Of a stretch of 64,000 nucleotides of DNA, positions 11,024 through 21,174 are shown piece after piece (the first letter of the stretch is position 1; every line of letters starts with the position of its first letter). The notes beneath the pieces are model-generated. The model worked only from the letters and a program-made list of their open reading frames with translations, was not told the DNA's origin and did not search any database. The translations under genes and the position numbers were made by a program. The DNA comes from Acarospora socialis (taxonomy: Eukaryota; Ascomycota; Lecanoromycetes; Acarosporales; Acarosporaceae): positions 1,927,001 to 1,991,000 of the forward strand of contig JAMYGW020000006.1 in assembly GCA_025617375.2 (NCBI GenBank). The letters run 5' to 3'.

Positions 11024-12351
11024 TCATAGCCGGGACGAGATCCACGACCTGACAGCCTTGTCCTGCTCGCTTGGCTCCGTGTGGCCAATCAAGCCATTGA
11101 TGAAAAGCGAGTTATGCGATTCCTTCGCGACGACGATGGTCGTGGTTTTCGGATGCACAGACTGGGTGCCCATCAACATTAGCCCTCCGTCACCAACACC
11201 TTCACAACAATCTCCAACAATAACAACGGCAGGACAGAGCTCACCTCAATCTTCCCCGCCAGCTCCTTCACCTGATCGATCAACACCTCATCCGCGCCCG
11301 CAACGACCAACACCTCCTCCACCTTCAACCCCTCCCACCAGCTCGCCGGCGCCTTCAAGGGCTGATTATAGTGATCCGGCGCCGCCCCACCCATGAACGC
11401 CCTTGACCACGGCCCCAGCGACGACGGTCCGATGCAGTCCTTGTACGCATTACGCCGGAACGAGTCCGCCGTCATCTTGAACGAAACCCACGGCGCGATC
11501 AACACTGCCGCCTTGAGCGGCGCGGACAGCTCAATTGGCGCGATCGACGGATGGGGGTGGGACAGATGAGAAAGGACGCCGAGGGCGAGGTTGCCGCCTG
11601 CGGAGTCGCCGCCAATGACGATGTCGGAGGGCTGCTTGCCGAGGTGCTGGAGCGTGTGTCGGAGGAGTTCGACCCCTTGCGTCAGTTGCCGTGGGTACGA
11701 GGCTGTGGGGGCGAGGGTGTAAGAGAGGACGAGGACGGCGGCGTCTTTGCCGGCGGCGTTGAGTTGGGAGACGATGTCTGAGAGGACGGGGATGTGCTGG
11801 AGGGTTGCGGGAAGACAATATCCTCCTCCTATTTGATTTTCAGTGTGCCAATGACCTCGTAGTGTGATCCGGTTATGCTGTTACCATGGTAGTAGATGAT
11901 GACATTCCGCGCCGTCGGTTTCCCCAGCCAGTGCGCCTTTGTCCCATCGGCGAGATTGATGCTCTCCGGAGCGAAGCCCTTCCGCTTCGCGAATGCCTCG
12001 TATGTCTCCGTCGTCGATGGATTCAGATACCTAGTCCCTCTCGTCAGCGCTCGCTCAACGTAGAACCCCACCGAACTTAGACACCACATACTGGCTCTGG
12101 GCTATAGAGGTCCGCCCGAGCATCGTCCGAAGCGCCGTAAGCGCGACATGCTGATAGTACGTTGGCGCTCCTGCCTCGCCGCGAAACGGACCCGTAACGG
12201 CGCCATAGATGGCACTGGCAACTTCAGTGACCTCAGCAGCTGGCAGGGGCTAGAAGTGGGAGGTGCAACGAAGCCCACAAGTTTGCAGCAACACTGGCAC
12301 GATGTCAGCTTTCTCTAGCAAGGTGATTGGTGCCGCATCGGGGGGCGCCAT
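11024..12351 (-). CDS. HSL-type alpha/beta hydrolase (esterase/lipase), possibly disabled
   Basis: Serine hydrolase of the alpha/beta-hydrolase-3 (hormone-sensitive lipase) fold; substrate unknown, no signal peptide. Exons 12351-12092, 12030-11885, 11828-11245 and 11161-11024 join in phase (375 codons before the stop). Visible marks are the oxyanion motif HGGGY (135-139), the nucleophile elbow GGDSAGG with S211, the acid motif ADEVL (D315) and the catalytic His at about 346 in KESHNS. The intron donors GTATGT, GTAACA and GTGAGC all restore family sequence. One oddity: the first exon has an in-frame TAG at 12252-12250, between MAPPDAAPITLLEKADI and the block AAEVTEVASAIYGAVTGPFRG. Removal of 12300-12250 as a 51-nt intron (GTGCCA...CTTCTAG) would skip it, but that intron has no good branch point. 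So the gene is either spliced unusually, started elsewhere, or inactivated. Confidence 0.8.
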
Positions 12352-13073
12352 TGTTGTGTCGTGCGGGAGATACAGATCGGTGGAAGCGACAGACGCCGTG
12401 GGTAGTTCTGCTTACCTTGCTCTGCTGTTACAGTGCGTTGGGTTGAGGGCGCGGTACTACGGGAAGGGCCCGAGGCCGAGGTGGGGCTCGGGTGGGGGAT
12501 CTGGTATAGCTACATTCTTACTCCTGGATCTGCATCCCTTACCTTGTATTCTCGCACCAGACCACGGTGAAATCTCCACCGGGTTTTAATTTGTTGTACC
12601 GAAACATATAGCTAATTCGGATAGGTTCAAGCAAGGTAAGAAGTTTGACCTTCACAACTCGACGCACAGCTTCATTTCCATGTTTGATGACGGTGTATTT
12701 GGTGTGAATAGCGAGCATGATCGACAGTACCTAGTACATCAGGACTTTGCTATTACTTCTTGCTAGCTGAGACCGCCAGTAACAAGACAAGGAAGCAATG
12801 GTAATGTCCAAAGTCATATAGTTCTAGGTCGTAAATGAATACCGATCATTTCATATGGAGCACTCCAACACAGCACAAGACAGGAATGTACTGGGGCATA
12901 AATTCTTTCGGAAAGCTTTCTGTGTTACATGGAGGTCTCCATATTATGCTGTATGTTATGAAGTATGAATATTTATGAACGTTTTTTGGTGAATCTGAGG
13001 AGCACTTCATAAGTACATCCATTAGGTTTTGGTGATGAGCCATACGGCATTCATTTACGACCTGAAACCATAC
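12352..13073. other. Intergenic region upstream of the hydrolase and downstream of the boron transporter
   Basis: About 720 bp without a supported gene. Both flanking genes run on the minus strand, so this holds the hydrolase promoter and the transporter 3' UTR. Short frames are present on both strands, but none has an intron, a recognisable domain or unusual length. Confidence 0.45.
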
Positions 13074-15262
13074 TCATCGGTGAAAACTACCACCACGCTG
13101 CCTGGGCACGCCTCTGCGGGTCTCAGAATACCGCCGCTCAAGGCCATATTCCTCTGCTGTCACGTTCTCTGGTAGCTTTGGCGCACCGCCCAGACCAGCG
13201 AGTACCACGGCACTGTTCGCTGTTAGATCATCCATGACCCCCAGTTCCTTCTGCGTAAACAACTTTGGGAGAAGAAGTGTCCGCAAGGGGATCAGGGCGA
13301 TGATGAGGACCGGAAAGCCTGGAGAATAATTAGTGACTCTGCACATGCCAAATCTATTTATTCAAAGAGATACCAATTGCTGCGATTGTTTGGGAAATCG
13401 CTACTGTTGCGGCCACGCCCAAGACTTGCCACCCGACATATTGCCAGATCTTACGCTTCTGGACTGTCAACAAAGGTTCATCGCGTTGGATAAAGCGATC
13501 TTTTTTACAAATGAAGATGAGTTTTTGGAGAATTCCGTTGGATTCGATCGAGCCCCACTGTTGAAGCCATGTCTATTAGCCTGTTCTGTACGAAAAACTA
13601 TGACCTCGAACCGAACCATTCAACTGAGGAATAAACTTACCCCAACGATAAAAAAACACCCCAGCAAAGACTGCAGACGGCATGGTGTGCAGAACGGCAA
13701 GGAGCGGTCCTGTCATGGTTCCAATAAGCGCAAGACCCATCAGGAAGTGACTGACGCGCTGCTCCACGACGGCTGTAGCTGTGACAATAGGCTGGCGAAG
13801 CTCAGCGTCCTCCCCTTCAGATGTTGGGATGATTTTGAGCTCTGTCTTGTAGTAGGTTAAGGAATCTGTATGCACTGGTGCCTGCACCACCAAATATGAG
13901 CATTCAAAAAGTGATGTCGACAAAGGCAATATCGTACTTGAGGAACCAACCCGTTGGGCAGTTGCAGGCCGAGTATCCCTGCGACGAAGGTGGTGCAGCC
14001 GAGGAGGAAAAAATCCCAGTGAAAGCCTCCTGGCTTTTTCAAAGGAAATTGTCGTGCTTGAGCAGTGAGGCTGCTGACATTCTATTTGGATCATCAGCGT
14101 CTAACGTTAAGAGAACCGGAAGTGTGCATTTCTTACATGGTCATAATAGAACAGGAGCATGACCAAAAACCCGAAAGGGGCAGCAACAAAAATCCACTTG
14201 ACATCAAGAAGCCAGAAATCGATCAGCCAGCTGCGCGGCTGTGTGGGATGAAAAGCTGTAGTAATAGGAACATGGCTGATGCGCGCTCCCGCTAGATTGC
14301 CGGGTATGTGTGAGAATCCCACCCACCAAAGGGTTCCTATCTGTATATTCATCAGCTTACATAGAATAGTAGGGGACTCGATCACTGAGCGACATACCGG
14401 ATAGGCATAATCTGCCAGAAAACCCCGGAACCCGGGTGCGAAGATTGTGCTGGACCCGAGTTTCTCCAGTCCATATATCGTCCCAAAGTACAGTATTGCA
14501 ATCATGGTGCTCAAATAGCCGGCTGTGTTGCCATACACGGAGAATTCAGTCACCAACTCTTCTACTCCCTTGACTGTTACAAATCAGTAGGAGAATCTAG
14601 CCACATGGTCGCAGTGAATGGCAGGCAACTTACTGATATAGATGACACCAACGTACATGCCAAAGGATTCGCTAGAAAAATCTGTGACATAACGCATATA
14701 ATCGCATCCATTCAGAAAAGCTACCAGCCAGTGGAAGACGGCTGCCCAGATCCCGGTCCAGCACATGAAGCGGGGATAGATGGAGACATCATAAAGACTG
14801 ATGATATCATAAATGGTGTAGTTGAACAACGATATCAGACCGGTGATGCCGACAATGGTCAACGGCTGAGCTGCAAGAATACTGAAAACCATGGCGGCAA
14901 GTGCAGAGGAGAAGAGAGCCTCATTCACACCGTAGAACTGGCCTGTTCGGCGGTACATATCAAGGGTGTAAGCCAACGCGGGCAGAAGGCTAGTAAGAGT
15001 CAGGATGTTTCATTCAAGATGCCTCAGGGGGATTCACAAACTTGACAAAGTACATGCGAATGGTACTAGCAACAGTTCGATAAGTCCATGCGTCGGTGAT
15101 GTCGCTCCAATAGTAAGGCAGTCGTCGTCTGATATCATGATACATGCCACGTCCAGGTCTTAGGACCCGCCAACGGCGCCATCCTGTAAGACCGTCAAAC
15201 TTGTAGTTGTCTTCGGAATTCGTCGCTGATGTTGCTGATGATGATTTCTCAGATGATGTCAT
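13074..15262 (-). CDS. Bor1-type boron/anion exporter (SLC4 family), apparent one-base frameshift
   Basis: Plasma-membrane borate exporter of the Bor1/SLC4 bicarbonate-transporter family. Eight exons are supported: 15262-15042, 14989-14634, 14573-14398, 14340-14137, 14081-13938, 13881-13641, 13557-13374 and 13318-13074, about 589 residues, close to yeast Bor1. Family blocks include GWRRWRVLRPGRGMYHDIRRRL, VNLLPALAYTLDMYRRTGQFYGVNE, AAQPLTIVGITGLISLFNYTIYDI, FSSESFGMYVGVIYI, PRSWLIDFWLLDVKWIFVAAPFG, KKPGGFHWDFFLLG and VVEQRVSHFLMGLALIG. About ten hydrophobic segments are visible. In exon 6 the coding strand has seven Ts at 13656-13650 after AVFAGV, where the family frame needs six; the exon sum is one base over a multiple of three. 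Everything downstream, including WGSIESNGI and the end GLERRYS, is in the other frame. This is either a homopolymer error or a recent inactivation. A TATATATATA run at about 15,365 lies about 100 bp upstream of the start. Confidence 0.9.
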
Positions 15263-16560
15263 GACAACTGTTTCCTGAAGGCAAAGGTGGATGATACAGT
15301 ATACGAAGTGTTTGGTAAGAGTTGCTGTGACCGTCTTCTTGACCACACATGAACATTAGATGTCTATATATATATTTTGAATGGGGCCCCGACTGGTTCT
15401 TAAAAGCAGTTCCCCCTCCAGCCAAGCGTTTTCATCTTGCTCTCTCCCTAATCCCGTTTAACTCAAGTCAATTCTGAGTTCAACGCCAAGAAATACAAGT
15501 GCCAATTTTCTTGGATTCGTCATCCATGTCCAAAGACGTCCATCCGGCAGTCTGCAGATGGCAGCTATTGGTCTGGAGAACTCTTCTCTTAAGGTATGAG
15601 GAGTCCAGCCTTTGTGATCGGCTGGCAATAAATAATAATAATACCTCAACGCTCAGCCGATCCACTACAGCTTTTGAAATTCTCGTTTAAGCTTATTGGG
15701 TGGACTGTTTCGAAGCACGGGTCAAAGCATTGCGGTAGAGAGCCCTGACATGTCGGAAACAGAATGCAGGATGGGCAGCATTAATATTATGATTAATGAA
15801 GTGTGCAGTCCATTGTGATGGACGGAAAAGCAACTCGGCAACCGCATGATGATTTGGAGAGGGTATCAACAGATCAAGAACGCAGCGGCTTAGCTTGCTC
15901 TTGTGTTCTTCGGCTCTGGCATTTTGTAGCCGGTGCAAGTGTCAAGTCGCCTTCGATATTGATCTCGTACAACAGAAATCGAGGCTACAAGTACCATTTG
16001 AGGTGGTGGCTGACATATTGCACCCTCGATGGAGACATATTCTGTTAACGGTCGGCATTGATTCGCCTCGTGTATACACGGGTCACCCTCATGACTGGGT
16101 AATCAATGCCAACAAGCCAGCTCTGCCATTGAGCCTAACTGACTACCAATGGGACCCAGGTTTCTCCTTCGAGCACCTCGGAAAAAAAACGTTCTCGATG
16201 ATGGTTGGGATGGTCAAGAATGACACAGACACAAACAAGTCCAGCTGTTACCCTTCCCTCTACACCGATCGTCCACACATTACAGCCCTAGCGCAGGCTG
16301 GAAGTTCTCCGCAGGGTAAGAACAACGGTCTTTCGCTCGATGTGCATTTGATCGAGGTGCGGCAGGTGGGGAAACTCTTGAGCCTCATCACCAAAGTTGC
16401 TTCAAGGCGTCGGTGTGATGATGGGTGGCCAAGGTGACAAGTCATACTAAATCTACCAAGGGCGCATGGGAAACTACACGAGATTCATCAGTCAATTATG
16501 TGCGCCAAATGCGCAACTCGTGAGGTTCAAATGATGTACATCAAGCGCATCCTAGTTGTG
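15263..16560. other. Transition region between the last host gene and the AT-rich block
   Basis: The first part is the transporter promoter, with a TATATATATA run near 15,365. Between about 15,800 and 16,437 a plus-strand frame of roughly 180 codons is open but has no ATG near its start, no intron and no recognisable domain. CG dinucleotides are still present up to about 16,545. I see no supported gene. Confidence 0.45.
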
Positions 16561-17049
16561 TCCAAGGAGATTGTATGGGCAACTGAGACTGACTTAACAA
16601 CAACCAAGAAAATTTTCTGAATTTTGTAACATACAACAAAATGATAGTTCAAGAACAGCATGTGCATGTTTCACATTATTATAAAATTTATACACAATAT
16701 TCTTAAATGATTCAACTGAGATTTGAACTCAGATTCTAGAAGATGTAGTACTACATGATTTATGTGTTATTGCTTACATCACTGAATCTGTTGATGTGAA
16801 TTGCATGATATATATTAATATATATAATTTTTATAAATGAATAACATTGTACAACAGAGTTCTGCTGAGCATATGTTAATAATGAATGTATGTCATATGA
16901 TGTAGAACTTTGAAAAATCTGAATCTGTAGTAAAAATTTTATATTTTATATAAAATCATCACTTATGAAACTGCACTAATATATGCACACACAAATTTAT
17001 ATTATCAACTATATTCAATAATCAAACATTGTTGTACAAAGACAGCAAA
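16561..17049. other. First CpG-free, AT-rich stretch
   Basis: AT-rich sequence with TATATA runs and no CG dinucleotide seen. Apart from a tRNA-like remnant (16,708-16,788) I recognise nothing. It probably is the edge of the element carrying the integrase-core relic that starts near 17,050, but no terminal repeat was identified. Confidence 0.35.
16708..16788 (-). other. tRNA-like remnant
   Basis: Read on the minus strand, the 81 nt begin GATTCAG and end TTGAATC plus A, which pair as a 7-bp acceptor stem with one G-T. A T-arm CTGAG-TTCAAAT-CTCAG is perfect in stem, loop length and TTCAAAT loop. A D-arm ATGT...ACAT is possible. The middle forms a 6-bp hairpin with a 2-nt loop instead of a normal anticodon arm, so this is a decayed tRNA or a tRNA-derived SINE head, not a working gene. 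Loss of CG pairs is expected here. Confidence 0.3.
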
Positions 17050-17847
17050 ATAAAAGACAATAGATGTTTTATTGATCTTGTTTCTTATAAAAACTGAATT
17101 ATTGCACTTTTTCAGAAAAATCACACTGTAAAGAAGATATCTCAGCTACTTGAAGAAGAGCACAAAGTTGTGTGTAATGCTTATATGATTCAATAATGTC
17201 TCAAAAACTAATAAATATTAAAAAGAATCAAGACAGATGACTCTTCTCAACTTATTCTTTGTGTGACTACTCTTTTTTTTATTTCTTGTGTTAATAACAA
17301 AACTATTCTACATATTGTGAGACAAGAAAAATATAGTCTAAAATCTGTAGATCTCATACAACTATGTAAAAGACTGAAACTTGTTTGAAGAGTCTTCATT
17401 TTTGATTGAATAAAGACAGATAAAAATCTTAAAAGAATAATTCTTGAAGAACTAAATACAGAAATTATTGATGACTATGAAAGAAGCATGCTATATACAT
17501 ACTTTTGTATAAAAGAACATCTTGTTGTCAGATACTATATTTAAGTCATACAATATATATATATTTGTTTTTAGTAATTAACATAGAAATAGAGATTGTC
17601 TTTTTGTCATAATTAAAGAGCTCAATTCAGAAGATCATCAATGTTATATGAATAATTTGCAATATTATCACAATAAATACATCATTTCAGACTTCAACTA
17701 TATCTAATCAATTGATGATCATAATAAGCTGAGTATGTAAGATTTTCAGATCTATGCTGAAATAAATGCATTTTCTCACTATATTTCATAAATCTATGTT
17801 GACATCTCAAATTATACAAAAGTCAGTGTTGCATGTTAGTATCTAAA

Positions 17848-18584
17848 TGTTACAGTTAAGTCAGAATGAACTTAAAATGAACTGATGCATATACATGAAG
17901 AATATATATTCAGAAGATATTTAGATAGCAGTTATGTGATATTTCAACATACTTGATGATGAATTTGATGAGTAAGCTTAACAAATGCATGAATGAGCTG
18001 TCTTAATGAACTTAACAGCAAGACTGACAAGCAGACTCAGTATATAGATGTTACAACCATATTTAAAAAGAAAGAAACTCATGAGTCTGTGATCAGAAAT
18101 TTGTTCAAAGTGTGTACAGAGAGAACTGCTGAGTAATAGTCACATAACAATGCAATAGCTCAATGACAAGCAGATGAGCTGAGAACTCAATCTCTTAACA
18201 TCAAGACATCAAAACACCAAGAATGCTCAACACAGAAGCATCAAGCTTGCTTTATATAGTAGAATTGATTTCTCTATGAAATTGATTATGTTCAACTTAA
18301 ATAATTATCTAAGAGTTAAAGACCAGAACCATTTCAGACCAGTCATTATATCAATAAGCACAAACTCTTAGTTCTACATACTCAAGAAAGCTCAGATTAG
18401 AATGTTACAATAGATACAGTTATTTCTTTTATGAAAAGAATCATGTTTAACTTCTAATTACAATTTAAGAGTTATTAGACAATCACTGTATGAAAGAATT
18501 CTTATATTAACAAGATCAAACTCTTAACTCTAATATATTCAAGAAATCTCAGATTGAACATCACACTTCAGTTAGAATGTAACA
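17848..18584 (+). repeat. Element E 5' LTR (371 bp, interrupted)
   Basis: Starts TGTTACAG and ends TGTAACA, an inverted terminal pair. Once the solo LTR and its duplicated ATAGA are set aside, its length equals that of the 3' LTR exactly (371 bp). It is followed by CTTTGAACATTCTTA, the same primer-site sequence seen after the A and B LTRs. Confidence 0.85.
18049..18409 (+). repeat. Solo LTR of the element B family
   Basis: A 361-bp LTR closely matching the LTRs of element B (TGTTACAACC...GAATGTTACA), inserted in the 5' LTR of element E and flanked by a perfect 5-bp duplication ATAGA (18,044-18,048 and 18,410-18,414). No internal sequence is left, as expected after LTR-LTR recombination. It is younger than element E. 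Confidence 0.88.
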
Positions 18585-21174
18585 CTTTGAACATTCTTAC
18601 AATATAAAAATGATCACTTTTACAGCACAGAAGTCAGCTTCAATAAGTTAAGTTAATTTTCAGAATTTATTGATGATGATTAATACATCAAAGATTTCAT
18701 CATTCAATGTGTTCACTGACAAGAGAGAAAAGCTGCAAGCATTCTTGATCAAGCTTAAGTTATACATTGAATTCAATCAGAACAAGTTCAAGTTCAAGAT
18801 GAACAAAAATTTATTCACTGTGTCATACATGAAGAATGCAGTCTTCAACTGAATTGATCTCAAACTGCATGAGTTTCTTGCAATAATAATGACTGAACAA
18901 CAGACAGACAGAAAATTTATATTTTTTAACTATAAAAGATTCAAGAAAGAGCTCAGAAGAGTCTTCAGAATAATTAATGAAAAGTAAGTGATAGAAAGAT
19001 GATTGTAAGTAATTTGCATGAAGAGATCAGCAATTAAATATGTGATGAAGTTTCAGAGAATTGCAGTCTTAACAGATTGAAATGACAATTTTCTTGCATC
19101 ACATTATTACTGAAGACTTTGCAAATCTATTAAAGATAAAATAGTTCAAATAAATCAATTCAAAACTTTACAAGAGATAATTGATGTATTCATCAGTATA
19201 AACAGTCAGCAGTGAGAATAACAGATAAAATGTATAAAACAATAAGTGTCATCTAGAATAGAATGAGAAAGAAAGCTTACTCAATCATGCTGAAAAAACA
19301 ATTCAATAAATCTCAACACAATTGAGAAGCATCATCAAAAATCATAAAAAACTAAATAAATGAAGTCTGAATGTCAGAAGAAATAATTTTATAAGTTTTA
19401 AACACTGCAAAGTAAGATGTGAACATGTTACAACTGTTGAAAATCTGAACATATAGCAATAAACTGCAAAAAGTCTTGAGCAGAGAGAAAAGATACAGCA
19501 GTGACAGTCAAGAAGAATACACATATAGTGCATAACATTCTCAGCTAAATAGTCTGTTACAATGATATGTGCTGAACACATATGAGTAATAAAGATGAAG
19601 TCAGATAATACTCAAAGAAACTGTGCAAAGATACAAAAGATAGATATAACACAACAGATCAATTAATTTATAAAAAAGAACTAGCTATTCTTACAAAAGA
19701 ACATATCAAGAAAGATGATCTTGATACTAAGAATGAAGACAGTGTTCTCAATGATGATATTAAAGAGATCAATGATCATGAATTTCAGATTGACAAATCA
19801 TGAATATTTCTCAATAGTGATATACTCACAGAAGAAAATTCAAACAATGCTGAGATCAGACTCTTGAAGAAATACTGAATTAAGATTAATGAGAATTTAA
19901 ATGTTCAAAGAAAAGCAATGCAGTACAGTAAAGCAATACTGAAAAAAAAGCTTAAAAAGCTACAAATTCAAGAACAGAAAGCAGAGACATGTAAGAAATT
20001 CAATGAATGAATGATTATCAGTGAAAAATCAATGTCAAAATTTCTTGTTTAAAGAACAAAGAGTCACAAGATTGAGATATGCTTATCTGAAGAATATACT
20101 GTACAGAATGAAAACAGATGAATCTTCAGTGAAGAATATATATTATTTGAATTTCTGCAAAGAGTAAAAGTCTTTAAAAGTCAGTTGCAGATGAAGTACA
20201 ATTAATATGAATTTTAACTTCATTCAGAAAAATGCATTGAGCAGTACAGTCTAAAGTATGTGAATCTTATAGCTGAAAGAAAACTTAAATGATTTCAAGA
20301 ACTTTGAAGATAAGCTGAATGATTGAGTAAGTTAAAAAACTATGAGCTTTCTTGACAAGACTAGAGAAAAAGAAGCTTTACACATTTCATAAAGTAGATG
20401 AAAGAGATAGACTTATGATTTGAATAAATGTTAATTAAAAAAATCAACTATTAAAAATTATTGATGTTCTGATAGATTCAGAAGTCACAAACAACTATAT
20501 TTTGAAAAAACTGATTTGAAAACTAAAACTCAAAGTTATATGAGCACTGTACTCAGTGAAGATACATATAATGAATGAAATTATCAAATACATTGATGAA
20601 GAGATGCATACAACAATGAATGTCAGTGAACAACATCAAGAAATAATATTAAATGTACTCAAGACAGATAAGCACAGCATAATACTTGAGATGTCATGCT
20701 TAAAAAATTAAAATTCACAAATTGACTGAAGTACAGAAAGAATATATGTTATAAAAAATGCATATAAGAATTTAAAGATATCAGAAATGTGCTTACTGAA
20801 ATATAAGTTATAAAATCATGAGATATCACTATTAAAAGAAGAACAATCTAAGTGAATACTGATATACTCAATGAGTAAAGATCAACTCAAAATAATCTAA
20901 GACTATCTTGATGAGAATCTGAAAAGAAAATTCATCAAATCATCAAAATCATCAGCAGAATACTCAGTTCTGTTTGTTTCAAAAAAAGATGACAGCAAAA
21001 AATTATGTGTTGATTACTAACAGCTGAATGATATAATCAGATCTTTACTGTTGATAAAAGAACTGCAAGACTGATTAAACAAGATTAAGTAATTCATGAA
21101 CTTAAATCTTAAAGATGTTTACTACTGAGTCAGAATGAAGAAAGATGAAGAATAAAAGATGACATTTTGAATGT

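Noticed and set aside
10917-11396. Pro/Ser/Thr-rich plus-strand frame
   Set aside because: Antisense to the last two exons of the hydrolase; its composition mirrors the hydrolase codons and intron.
12846-13043. Minus-strand 65-codon frame between hydrolase and transporter
   Set aside because: Short, no motif, no splice support, AT-rich intergenic position.
15895-16437. Plus-strand open frame of about 180 codons near the border of the gene-rich block
   Set aside because: No ATG near its start, no intron, no recognisable domain and odd composition. Probably chance.
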